IMG/VR virus record: IMGVR_UViG_3300017776_000158
Location: 1-26,100 of that record
Strand: one strand, 5' to 3'
DNA length: 26,100 bases
DNA from: a virus
Part shown: one piece after another, positions 13,539-20,917 of the stretch
Numbering within the stretch: position 1 is the first letter of the stretch
How the letters are laid out: the number at the start of each line of letters is the position of its first letter
The notes under the pieces: generated by a model
The model's database searches: none
What the model was told of the DNA's origin: nothing
Seen by the model: the letters and a program-made list of their open reading frames with translations, nothing else
Program-made: the position numbers and the translations under genes

Positions 13539-14780
13539 ATGAAATCATTAACTGGATACTTATCAGAGGCCGCAGGAAAGAATACTCATATGACTCATAT
13601 TGAGGATTTAATTCTTGACGGCGGAGTTAAGGGGGCGCGCCAGGCAATCCTAGCGCTAAGGTCATTGAGGGATATGTTGAGTGGTAATTCCAAATCACCT
13701 GTGGATATCACTGTTAAATGGGACGGCGCCCCCGCCGTATTTGCAGGAGAAGATCCAAGAGATGGATCATTCTTTGTTGCAAAAAAAGGAATCTTTAATG
13801 CCGATCCAAAAATTTATAAGTCACACGAGGATATTAAAGCAGATACTTCTGGAGACCTTACAAAGAAATTAATTCTTGCATTCGATGAATTACAGAAGTT
13901 AGGTATTAAAGGAGTTATCCAAGGTGACTTCATGTTCGATAAGTCAGATTTGAAGAAGGAGAAAATAAATGGAATATCTCATATTGTTTTTCATCCTAAT
14001 ACCATTGCTTATGCTGTCCCTGCTGACAGTGCTCTTGCTAAAGAAATATCGAAGGCTAAGATTGGAATTGTATGGCACACAATATATACTGGAGCAACAT
14101 TTGAAACAATGCAAGCGGAATTCGGAAGAGAAATTGTACCGAAGTTAAAGAAGTCAAGTAGTGTATGGATGCAAGATGCTACTCTGCCTGATTTATCAGG
14201 TACTGCAACATTTACCTCAAAAGAAACAGAAGAGGTAACTAAAAAATTATCTGACGCTGGTAAAATATTTAAACAAATTTCTTCTTCTACCTTAAAAGAA
14301 ATAGAACAGAACAAAGAATTAAATACAATTATTAATGTATATAACAATAGAAAGGTAAGAGAAGGGCAAAGAATTACAGATACAAAGAAACATGCTACTG
14401 GATTAATTATGTTCGTAAATGATAGGTGGCAAAAAGAGATAGATAAAGTATCCCGTCCAGAAACTAAAGCGGCCAAGGCCGGTAAAAGAGATGAATTATT
14501 AAAGTTTTTTGATAAAAAGAACTTAAAAAACTTGCAAAAAGTCTTTGATTTACAGAATTTAGTTGTGGATGCGAAATTAATTATTATAAATAAACTTAAC
14601 AGTCTTAATAAAATTGGGACGTTTGTAAAAACTAAATCCGGATTTAGAGTAACCAACCCTGAAGGTTTTGTTGCTATTGATCGTATGGAAGGTGGCGCTG
14701 TTAAACTTGTTGATAGAATGGAATTTTCTACTAACAACTTTAGCAAAGATATTATAAAAGGTTGGGACAACCCCAACTAA
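13539..14780 (+). CDS. ligase-like covalent nucleotidyltransferase with capsid-targeting N-terminus
   Basis: 413 aa. N-terminus MKSLTGYLSEAAG fits a capsid-targeting peptide with a cleavage site after LSE. The body shows the order of motifs of DNA/RNA ligases and capping enzymes: K60-WDG (motif I, VKWDGAPAVF), GVIQGDFMF near 125-133 (motif III-like), KIGIVWHTIYTG at 174-184 (motif IV-like) and PEGFVAIDRMEGGAVKLV at 374-391 (motif V, EGxV...K). Family chemistry is transfer of AMP or GMP to Lys60 and then to an RNA, DNA or protein end. Odd: the motif III acid appears as QGD, and no OB-fold is recognisable. Inference: an enzyme packaged in the head. Exact substrate unknown. Confidence 0.65.
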   Translation: MKSLTGYLSEAAGKNTHMTHIEDLILDGGVKGARQAILALRSLRDMLSGNSKSPVDITVKWDGAPAVFAGEDPRDGSFFVAKKGIFNADPKIYKSHEDIKADTSGDLTKKLILAFDELQKLGIKGVIQGDFMFDKSDLKKEKINGISHIVFHPNTIAYAVPADSALAKEISKAKIGIVWHTIYTGATFETMQAEFGREIVPKLKKSSSVWMQDATLPDLSGTATFTSKETEEVTKKLSDAGKIFKQISSSTLKEIEQNKELNTIINVYNNRKVREGQRITDTKKHATGLIMFVNDRWQKEIDKVSRPETKAAKAGKRDELLKFFDKKNLKNLQKVFDLQNLVVDAKLIIINKLNSLNKIGTFVKTKSGFRVTNPEGFVAIDRMEGGAVKLVDRMEFSTNNFSKDIIKGWDNPN

Positions 14781-14801
14781 TATGGGAAACCGAGGATAAG
14801 A

Positions 14802-15167
14802 ATGAAATCGTTCAAAGAATACACCGATGCTAATGAAGCCTTAACTATGGCGCAAAGGCAGAAAAGAAAAGCATCCTTCAGGAAAAATAAAGCAAAAATA
14901 ATGATCGCCCGTAAGAAGGCGGCCAAGAAACTAGCTAGTCCAGAGAAATTAAAAGCACGAGCAACAAAGGCTGCACGTACACTAATCATAAAGAAAATCC
15001 TTAAGAATAAATCCAAAGGTGATTTATCATTTGCTGCAAGAGCAGAAATCGAAAAGAAAGTAGCAAAGAAAAAAGGAGCTATAGCTAGAATTGCAAAGAA
15101 ATTATTGCCTCAAGTAAAGAAGGCAGATAGAGCTAAATTAAAGAAAAATAAAAATCCTGAAGGTTAA
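14802..15167 (+). CDS. very basic internal head protein candidate
   Basis: 121 aa, extremely rich in Lys, Arg and Ala, with helices such as IARKKAAKKLASPEKLKARA. N-terminus MKSFKEYTDANEALTMAQ belongs to the shared targeting-peptide family; the likely cleavage (ANE|A) departs from the (L/I)xE rule. Known parallels are T4 internal proteins, which are small, basic and packaged with DNA. Inference: a DNA-associated internal head protein or scaffold-core component. GAGGA precedes the ATG. It lies between two larger enzymes that carry the same tag. A minus-strand frame over it is a shadow. Confidence 0.7.
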   Translation: MKSFKEYTDANEALTMAQRQKRKASFRKNKAKIMIARKKAAKKLASPEKLKARATKAARTLIIKKILKNKSKGDLSFAARAEIEKKVAKKKGAIARIAKKLLPQVKKADRAKLKKNKNPEG

Positions 15168-15169
15168 TT

Positions 15170-16468
15170 ATGGCATTTAAAAGTTTTAACGATTACTTAA
15201 CAGAAGAGAAAGGAGAGATTACATTTGTCTTTGGCAGATTTAATCCACCGACTGTTGGGCATGAAAAATTATTTGATAAACTCAAATCCGTGTCCAGCGG
15301 CACATATAGAATCTACGGCTCTAAATCACAAGATCCTAAAAAGAATCCTCTTAATTTCAAACAGAAAGTAAAATTCCTACGAAAGATGTTTCCTAAACAT
15401 GCAAGATCTGTCATGGCTGATGGTGATGTAAGGCATGTTATGGACATTGCTGTAAAACTATATGACCAAGGTTATACAAAACTTAATATGGTTGCAGGTT
15501 CTGATAGAGTAAAGGAGTTTGATGTACTACTTAACAAATATAACGGTGTTAAGGCAAGACATGGCTTCTATGAATTCAAAGATAAAATTGAAGTAATCTC
15601 TGCTGGAGAAAGAGACCCAGATGCAGAGGGAGTGACAGGGATGTCTGCTTCTAAAATGAGAGCAGCTGCAGCGGATGGTTCACTACAAACATTTGCAAAA
15701 GGTGTTCCTAGTAGTTATAATCCAAAAGAATTATTTAATGCTGTAAGAAAGGGAATGGGCATTAAAGAATCTCCTAAATTTAGAGAGCATGTTGAACTAC
15801 CTAAAGTATCCGAGACTCGCGAAGAGTATGTTGAAGGCAATTTATTCTCCGAAGGGGATACAGTAGTATTAAAAGAAACAAATGATGTAGGTGTAATTAG
15901 TGTATGTGGTAGTAATTATTTAGTTGTAGAATTTGGTCAATGGAGAAAGAGAGTTTGGATAGACCAAGTTGAATTATTAGAAAAAATGACAGTTGCACAA
16001 AAAAGAAATAAAAGCAACTATTATGATGATGATTCAAAAGATGGAAAGTTATCTAAATCAACTGCAGCAAAAAGACATGCGCAATTTTCAAAACAGGCCA
16101 AGATGGACGATGATAACCCAGCAGCATACAAACCTGCTCCTGGAGATGCAGATGCAAAAACAAAACCATCCAAACATACAAAGAAATATAAACAAATGTA
16201 CGGAGAAGATATGTTGTCATTCGAGGACTATAATATTGACGAAGGTAAGGCCGATGCTGCATTGAAAAAGAAAGCAGATAAGTCTGGTATGCCTTTGGGT
16301 ATTTTAAGAAAGGTTTATAATAGAGGAGTTGCAGCATGGAGAACAGGTCATAGACCTGGGACTACTCCACAACAGTGGGGACTTGCAAGAGTTAATTCAT
16401 TTGTAACTAAATCATCAGGAACATGGGGTAAGGCAGATAAAGACCTTGCGGCTAAAGTAAGGGGATAA
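15170..16468 (+). CDS. HxGH nucleotidyltransferase fused to a second capsid-targeted domain
   Basis: 432 aa, several domains. Residues 1-15 (MAFKSFNDYLTEEKG) are a targeting-like peptide with LTE. Residues 16-200 form an NMN-adenylyltransferase-like domain: FVFGRFNPPTVGH with TxGH at 28-31, and GMSASKMR at 157-164 (the ISxTxxR position). Residues 222-272 look like a small KOW/SH3 barrel. Residues 273-345 are Lys/Asp-rich linker. At 348-359, MLSFEDYNIDEG repeats the targeting/cleavage pattern internally (IDE|G), followed by a compact Trp/Gly-rich C-terminal domain (GMPLGILRKVYNRG...). Inference: a polyprotein-like packaged enzyme, processed by the prohead protease. Substrate unknown. Confidence 0.65.
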   Translation: MAFKSFNDYLTEEKGEITFVFGRFNPPTVGHEKLFDKLKSVSSGTYRIYGSKSQDPKKNPLNFKQKVKFLRKMFPKHARSVMADGDVRHVMDIAVKLYDQGYTKLNMVAGSDRVKEFDVLLNKYNGVKARHGFYEFKDKIEVISAGERDPDAEGVTGMSASKMRAAAADGSLQTFAKGVPSSYNPKELFNAVRKGMGIKESPKFREHVELPKVSETREEYVEGNLFSEGDTVVLKETNDVGVISVCGSNYLVVEFGQWRKRVWIDQVELLEKMTVAQKRNKSNYYDDDSKDGKLSKSTAAKRHAQFSKQAKMDDDNPAAYKPAPGDADAKTKPSKHTKKYKQMYGEDMLSFEDYNIDEGKADAALKKKADKSGMPLGILRKVYNRGVAAWRTGHRPGTTPQQWGLARVNSFVTKSSGTWGKADKDLAAKVRG

Positions 16469-16469
16469 A

Positions 16470-17039
16470 ATGAAATCATTTAAAGAAATTAGAAATCAAA
16501 TAAGAGAAGATTATGCTCAAGATTTAGATCTTGCTCAAAAAAATATGGCAAGACTTGCAAAGAAAGAATCAGGTCAAGATAAGAAAGATTATATGGCAGT
16601 AGCAAGAGCTCTTAATCAAGGTAACCTCGGTGCAGTTAAGAAAGTAATTAAAGGTATTTCAACAAAAGAAATCCAAGCTGACATATTAAATGTCCTTGTA
16701 GGTTATAATGACTTAATTGCTAAAATGTATCCTAAAGCAATGTCAGGTGGTAAATTTAAAAGCGGCATGACTGTTGATAAGATGATTAAAGAAGAATCTG
16801 TTAATGAAAGAGTTACTTATCCTAAGACAATGAAGGACATTGTTCGCAGATATGGTAAAGAACTAAAACAGGCAGAAAGAACTGGTAACATAGATAAGTA
16901 CCTGTCAAGAGACGCTGAAGAAGCACTCAAGCATTGGGTATTTAAAAATGAACCTTATGTTGGTGATGACCCCGATGATTTCGATGAGTGGTTGGATGAT
17001 AACCTAGAAGACATTATTAAAGGTAAGATTAAAGGCTAA
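16470..17039 (+). CDS. capsid-targeted hypothetical protein
   Basis: 189 aa. N-terminus MKSFKEIRNQIREDYAQ matches the shared tag with candidate cleavage after IRE. The rest is alpha-helical and charged: a Lys-rich first half and an acidic end (GDDPDDFDEWLDDNLED). No catalytic motif recognised. A second tag-like cut could occur near residue 113 (SVNERV), but this lacks L/I. AAGGGG precedes the ATG, and the stop overlaps the next ATG (TAATG). Inference: internal virion protein of unknown activity. Confidence 0.65.
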   Translation: MKSFKEIRNQIREDYAQDLDLAQKNMARLAKKESGQDKKDYMAVARALNQGNLGAVKKVIKGISTKEIQADILNVLVGYNDLIAKMYPKAMSGGKFKSGMTVDKMIKEESVNERVTYPKTMKDIVRRYGKELKQAERTGNIDKYLSRDAEEALKHWVFKNEPYVGDDPDDFDEWLDDNLEDIIKGKIKG

Positions 17040-17278
17040 TGAAATCTTTTAAAGAGCAATCCAATCTTGATGAAGCACCATTGGTAATGAATGACATTGA
17101 CATGGCGGCAACGTTGTTTAAAGATATCAGAGATAAGATGATAAAAAATAATAGGCAAAAGAATAGAGAAAAGAACTGGCCTATGCTTCAACAACTGGCC
17201 TCTATGGCAGGGTATGGTATTACCAAGAAAGGACAATCGAAGGAAAAATCATTTAGGTATGATTTAAAGAAAAAATAA
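17039..17278 (+). CDS. small capsid-targeted protein
   Basis: 79 aa. N-terminus MKSFKEQSNLDEAPLVM is one of the clearest cases: cleavage after LDE would leave a 67-residue basic product beginning APLVMND. The remainder is a helix-rich, Lys/Asn-rich sequence ending FRYDLKKK. Coupled on both sides by TAATG overlaps, so it is translated with its tagged neighbours. Function unknown; the size and charge resemble T4 internal proteins. Confidence 0.65.
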   Translation: MKSFKEQSNLDEAPLVMNDIDMAATLFKDIRDKMIKNNRQKNREKNWPMLQQLASMAGYGITKKGQSKEKSFRYDLKKK

Positions 17279-17952
17279 TGAAATCATTAAAAGAACATAT
17301 AGGATTATATGAAGGTATTAATGATCCTTCTATTTTTAAGGCAGTATTCCTTGCAGGTGGCCCAGGTTCTGGTAAGTCATTTGTAGTAGGTAAGACATCA
17401 CTAAAGGCCTTAGGATTTAGATTAATTAACTCTGATGATTTATTTGAGAAGGGGCTAAAGAAAGCAGGCCTTACTACTAACCCAGATGATATAGCATCTG
17501 CTCAAGGTCAGGCAGTTAGAGCAAGTGCTAAGGCTCTCACTGGTAAAATGCTCGATCGAGCACTAGCTGGTAGAATGGGTGTAGTAATTGATGGGACTGG
17601 TAAAGACTATGCAAAAATTAAAAAGCAAGTTGATATGATGCGTGGAATAGGATATGCTGTACATATGATATTTGTAAACACAGACCTAGAAACGGCATTA
17701 ACTAGAAATAATAGTAGACCACGTTCTCTGCCAGATGATATGGTAGCACAAATGTGGAAAGAAGTGCAAAATAATATAGGTAAATTCCAGGCACTTTTTA
17801 GAAATAGGTTAACGGTAGTAGATAATTCTACAGATTCTAATATAGAAAAGGCCACTATGGATGCATATAAGGATATAAAAACTTGGGCGGCCAAGAAACC
17901 TGAAAATGCTATTGCAATGAAGTGGATAAAGGGGCAACAAAGTGGAAAGTAA
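17278..17952 (+). CDS. zeta-toxin-like P-loop kinase with capsid-targeting N-terminus
   Basis: 224 aa. MKSLKEHIGLYEG is a tag with cleavage after LYE (next residue Gly). Then Walker A GGPGSGKS (27-34), NSDDLFE with acidic D53/D54 in the zeta-toxin substrate/base position, VVIDGTG near 102-107 (second strand), and an Arg-rich lid RNNSRPRSLPDD. Zeta-type kinases phosphorylate UDP-N-acetylglucosamine; related P-loop kinases act on polynucleotide 5' ends or small molecules. Inference: a kinase packaged in the head and ejected into the host. Substrate cannot be read from sequence. Confidence 0.75.
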   Translation: MKSLKEHIGLYEGINDPSIFKAVFLAGGPGSGKSFVVGKTSLKALGFRLINSDDLFEKGLKKAGLTTNPDDIASAQGQAVRASAKALTGKMLDRALAGRMGVVIDGTGKDYAKIKKQVDMMRGIGYAVHMIFVNTDLETALTRNNSRPRSLPDDMVAQMWKEVQNNIGKFQALFRNRLTVVDNSTDSNIEKATMDAYKDIKTWAAKKPENAIAMKWIKGQQSGK

Positions 17953-18385
17953 AGAAAGAAATAAAATTGTATCATCATTTAATGGTAAATGGAAATATAG
18001 AAAAGATAAAGAACAATATGGTATGGCTGATGCATGGAAAATCATCTATTCACCAAATGTAGAAGGTAAGTATGTTGGTGATTGTGAAGACTATGCTCTA
18101 TCAATTCTTTACAGACTATGTGGTGAAAGTCATTTAAAAATGTGGTGGATGTTAATTACTCACCAAGCAGGTATTTGTTGTGTCGGTCCAAGTAAGTGGA
18201 AAATGTCACATGCAGTATTAAGATATAAGGGCGAATATGTAGATAACTGGACAAAGAAACTTGGTCCTAAATCTGCGATAGAAAAGAATCACACTTTCCA
18301 TATTTTTTATGGATATGGATGGGCATACTTTACTGCTATTAAAATGGTAATAAGTAAAGTAGTAAGGACAGTTAAGGGATTATAA
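17942..18385 (+). CDS. transglutaminase-like cysteine protease
   Basis: 147 aa, GTG start at 17942 with AAGGGG about 8 bases upstream, overlapping the kinase gene by 11 bases. Motifs GDCEDYALSI (Cys48), KMSHAVLRY (His90) and EYVDNW (Asp101) form the Cys-His-Asp order of bacterial transglutaminase-like cysteine proteases. The family cleaves or crosslinks proteins. The N-terminus carries no targeting peptide although both neighbours do, so it may act in the cell, for instance on head or envelope proteins. A hydrophobic stretch near the C-terminus (GWAYFTAIKMVISKVV) may contact membrane. Confidence 0.7.
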   Translation: MESKERNKIVSSFNGKWKYRKDKEQYGMADAWKIIYSPNVEGKYVGDCEDYALSILYRLCGESHLKMWWMLITHQAGICCVGPSKWKMSHAVLRYKGEYVDNWTKKLGPKSAIEKNHTFHIFYGYGWAYFTAIKMVISKVVRTVKGL

Positions 18386-18756
18386 TGCACAGTTTTTTAG
18401 AACACATTGACGAAAGATTTGGTCTCTATGAGGGTAGACACGTACCTCTAGAGCAACCTATGATTGAATCTGAATATCAAGGCCGAGATATAGAACTGAA
18501 TCAACCTAAAAGAGGTGGAAAGGCCAAGTACTATGTCTATGTTAAGAATGACAAAGGTAACGTAATTAAAATCCAATTTGGAGATACTACGGGACTTAGT
18601 GCAAAGATTAATGATAAAGAGGCAGCCAAAAGTTTTGCTGCTAGACATCAATGTAGTACAAAAACGGATAAAACAAAGGCAGGATATTGGGCTTGTAGGT
18701 TACCCAGATATGCCAAACAATTAGGGCTTAAAGGTGGTGGAAATTACTTTTGGTAA
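18385..18756 (+). CDS. capsid-targeted protein of a conserved T4-like phage family
   Basis: 123 aa. N-terminus MHSFLEHIDERFGLYEGRHV contains the same GLYE|G site as the kinase at 17278. The body (KYYVYVKNDKGNVIKIQFGD, then SFAARHQC and AGYWACR) matches a short conserved domain I associate with marine T4-like phages, with two Cys, one His and aromatic residues possibly binding zinc. Function unknown. The stop is followed inside the same DNA by the next gene's GTG start. Confidence 0.65.
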   Translation: MHSFLEHIDERFGLYEGRHVPLEQPMIESEYQGRDIELNQPKRGGKAKYYVYVKNDKGNVIKIQFGDTTGLSAKINDKEAAKSFAARHQCSTKTDKTKAGYWACRLPRYAKQLGLKGGGNYFW

Positions 18757-19012
18757 ACCGTACTGGGAAGACGGAGAAGTAAGAGAATTTGATCCGACTC
18801 GGGATGATTCGGAGTATGTATGGCACCGAGATGCTGAAGATAGAGAAATAGAAGTTTTAGGGGGCGAAGGTTGGCAATTTCAAGTAGATAAATGCTTACC
18901 TTGGTTACTAAAAGAAGGTATGGTATTTGATATTAAAAAAGAAGAATATCATAGACTAATAAAGGGGGTAACTCCCTTAAAATGTAGGGTTTACAAATAT
19001 GGCAACAGCTAA
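18734..19012 (+). CDS. hypothetical protein, GTG start
   Basis: 92 aa. No ATG is available; two adjacent GTG codons (18734, 18737) are possible starts, within the end of the previous gene. The sequence is acidic and Trp-rich, with EGWQFQVDKCLPWLLKEGM then EYHRLIKG. This pattern recurs in marine T4-like phages as I remember it, function unknown. It ends inside the next gene's start. Confidence 0.6.
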   Translation: MVEITFGKPYWEDGEVREFDPTRDDSEYVWHRDAEDREIEVLGGEGWQFQVDKCLPWLLKEGMVFDIKKEEYHRLIKGVTPLKCRVYKYGNS

Positions 19013-19298
19013 TGAACAGAGAGCAGAACAATCTGCTAGACTGGATAGAATCGAGCAAAAAATTGATCAGATGTCAGAGGCAATTATTGCTTTGGCTCGC
19101 GCCGAAGAAAAAATTATAACTCTTACAGAATTTGGTAAACAACAAGGGGAACAGATTCTTACCCTTATAAATAGAGTAGACAGACTGGAAGAATTGGTAA
19201 GACAAAATGCTTCTACTGTTAACGTAATAAATAAATTATTCTGGATAGTCATTGCGGCAGCTGCCACAGCTATTACAGGAATGCTTTTCATACAATAG
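18999..19298 (+). CDS. coiled-coil, C-terminally anchored membrane protein (XhlA-like)
   Basis: 99 aa. Residues 1-75 form a heptad-rich amphipathic helix (SARLDRIEQKIDQM, INRVDRLEELV), followed by one hydrophobic span at about 78-98 ending at the C-terminus. This architecture matches XhlA/hemolysin-like phage proteins associated with the inner membrane and lysis. The homology is by layout only. It may equally be a structural anchor. It overlaps the previous gene by 14 bases. Confidence 0.6.
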   Translation: MATANEQRAEQSARLDRIEQKIDQMSEAIIALARAEEKIITLTEFGKQQGEQILTLINRVDRLEELVRQNASTVNVINKLFWIVIAAAATAITGMLFIQ

Positions 19299-19307
19299 GA
19301 GACAAAT

Positions 19308-20168
19308 ATGAAACTCAATGATGAAAAAACTAGAAGCGTTGCTGGTGCAGTCAGTGACGTGCTAGAAGGTAAAAAGCCAAAGAAGGAAGAAGCAAAATAT
19401 CCACACGATATGTTTCATCCTGAAGCTGGCGAAAAAGTAGTAGCAAAGACTGAGAAGGATCACGAAGAACTTTCAAAGAAAGGTTACACCCACGAAAAAC
19501 CAAAAATGGAATCACCCGAAGAGCCTAGAGCAAAAGGTGAAAAAGAATTCAAGGCTAAACATAAAGTCAAGAAGTCTGGCGAAAAAGAAGACGGCACTGT
19601 AGTCAAAGAAAAGAAAGTTGACGAGGTACTAGGATTCGATAAGGAAAATCCTCATAAGGACGAAGACGAGAAAGAAAAAGAGAAGAAGGAAGGTAATGCT
19701 TTCACTAAGGCTCTTAATGCTGCTCGTAAGAATGGCGATGATGAATTCGTTGTTTCTGGTAAGAAGTATAAGGTAGAGGATTACGACAAGGATGAGGAAG
19801 ACGAAGTCGAAGAGACTTATTCTCCTGCAATGGTTAAAAAGGCAGTTGATATGGCTAAAAAATCAGGTGGTCAAATGACTCCAGTGTCTAAAAAGATTGA
19901 AGCAATGAAGAAAGGTTTATCCGATCATCCTAAAGTATCGGCCGCTTTTAAAGCAGCAAATGAAGATGTTGAAATTACTGATGAAGTAATTGAAGAAGCT
20001 CATGAAATGAATGAAGCAGAAGATAAGAAGTCTAAATATAAGGCATTCTTTGATAAGGCTCTGAAAAAGTTTGGTGTATCTTCTCCTGCTGAATTAAAAG
20101 GCGAGAAGAAAAAAGAATTCTTTGATTATGTTGATGCAAATTACGAAGCAGAGAACGAGACAGACTAA
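19308..20168 (+). CDS. highly charged Lys/Glu-rich head-core-like protein
   Basis: 286 aa, dominated by K and E with low-complexity stretches (KDEDEKEKEKKEG). It starts MKLNDEKTRSVAGAVSDVLEGKK: no MKSFKE tag, but a possible early cut DVLE|G. An internal IEE|A at 228-231 is another (L/I)xE match, after which a compact C-terminal domain (KYKAFFDKALKKFGV...FFDYVDANY) would be freed. Charged helices and multiple protease-like sites resemble scaffold/core proteins of T4-like proheads. Role inferred; gene 22 or 68-type identity is not demonstrated. Confidence 0.55.
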   Translation: MKLNDEKTRSVAGAVSDVLEGKKPKKEEAKYPHDMFHPEAGEKVVAKTEKDHEELSKKGYTHEKPKMESPEEPRAKGEKEFKAKHKVKKSGEKEDGTVVKEKKVDEVLGFDKENPHKDEDEKEKEKKEGNAFTKALNAARKNGDDEFVVSGKKYKVEDYDKDEEDEVEETYSPAMVKKAVDMAKKSGGQMTPVSKKIEAMKKGLSDHPKVSAAFKAANEDVEITDEVIEEAHEMNEAEDKKSKYKAFFDKALKKFGVSSPAELKGEKKKEFFDYVDANYEAENETD

Positions 20169-20518
20169 TGAAAACTTTTAAAGAAATCAGAGAAAACATT
20201 TTTAAATTGAAGAACTTCAAGGATCGTGATCGTAAAGGTCATGAGGCTCATATGAACATCGAAATTGTTAAAGGTAATACCAGTAATAAGTATGATGACA
20301 ATTTCGGGTTTAGTAAGCAAGAACTAGGTGTTATGGATAAGGTTATTAATAAAATTAAGAATATGCATATTTCTAGTTTTGATGGTGGTAACACTGCTCC
20401 TGCATCTTTAGAGTTTTATGGTGACGAGGCTTCTTTAAAGAAATTTGCATCAGATAACAATGTACAAAAGATTGTTAAAAAATACAAAGGTAAAGTATCT
20501 GGGCCGTATAAGTCATAA
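20168..20518 (+). CDS. capsid-targeted hypothetical protein
   Basis: 116 aa. N-terminus MKTFKEIRENIFKLKNF has the tag, with cleavage possible after IRE (next Asn, not the preferred Gly/Ala). The rest is a small alpha/beta protein with LEFYGDEASLKKFASDN and a basic end. The start overlaps the upstream stop (TAATG). No function recognised. Confidence 0.6.
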   Translation: MKTFKEIRENIFKLKNFKDRDRKGHEAHMNIEIVKGNTSNKYDDNFGFSKQELGVMDKVINKIKNMHISSFDGGNTAPASLEFYGDEASLKKFASDNNVQKIVKKYKGKVSGPYKS

Positions 20519-20519
20519 T

Positions 20520-20535
20520 TAACCTGAAGGGGTTA
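20520..20535 (+). other. short hairpin in an intergenic gap
   Basis: TAACC (20520-20524) pairs with GGTTA (20531-20535) around a 6-base loop, in one of the few gaps in this operon. A TATA-rich run follows up to the ATG at 20549, not a clean T-tract, so a terminator is unlikely. It may set local mRNA stability, or place GAAGGGG as the ribosome binding site for the next gene. Confidence 0.3.
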
Positions 20536-20548
20536 TATATAATATATA

Positions 20549-20917
20549 ATGAAAATATTTGATGAATTAAATAGGCGTAATTTTGAGATGTATGCTTCTC
20601 AGAATTATAATAACCCAGAATGTATAGACATTGAAGAATTCAAAGAGGACTTGGCAAGATTTAAATATCTGAAAAGACTTCTGAGAAGGTATGAGTTAAC
20701 CGAAGACCTACAAGAAAGATTGATTTTAAATCATCTGATTGTAATTTATAATGTCTTCGGTATAACTGCTGCTAATAGAATGATTTGGTATAAGATTGAG
20801 AAAGAACACTGGACTTATATTAAACCATTTCTGGTATTTTTAAATTATTTACCAATTGATGAGCAGGTTGATGTACCATTAGACCCATATATTGTAGATG
20901 TACTTAGGAAAATTTAA
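20549..20917 (+). CDS. conserved T4-like phage protein of unknown function
   Basis: 122 aa. The central segment FKYLKRLLRRYELTEDLQERLILNHLIVIYNVFG and the following HWTYIKPFLVFLNYLP form a hydrophobic, helix-rich family that recurs in marine T4-like myoviruses from memory. Starts MKIFDELNRRNFEM, superficially tag-like but without an (L/I)xE cut site. The stop overlaps the next ATG (TAATG). No enzymatic motif. A structural or assembly role is the simplest reading from its surroundings. Confidence 0.6.
   Translation: MKIFDELNRRNFEMYASQNYNNPECIDIEEFKEDLARFKYLKRLLRRYELTEDLQERLILNHLIVIYNVFGITAANRMIWYKIEKEHWTYIKPFLVFLNYLPIDEQVDVPLDPYIVDVLRKI

Noticed and set aside
14009-14776. Long minus-strand reading frame (255 codons) opposite the ligase-like gene
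   Set aside because: Antisense shadow of a well-supported + gene: no ribosome binding site, no domain, and Ser/Leu/Ile-rich composition typical of reversed AT-rich coding DNA.
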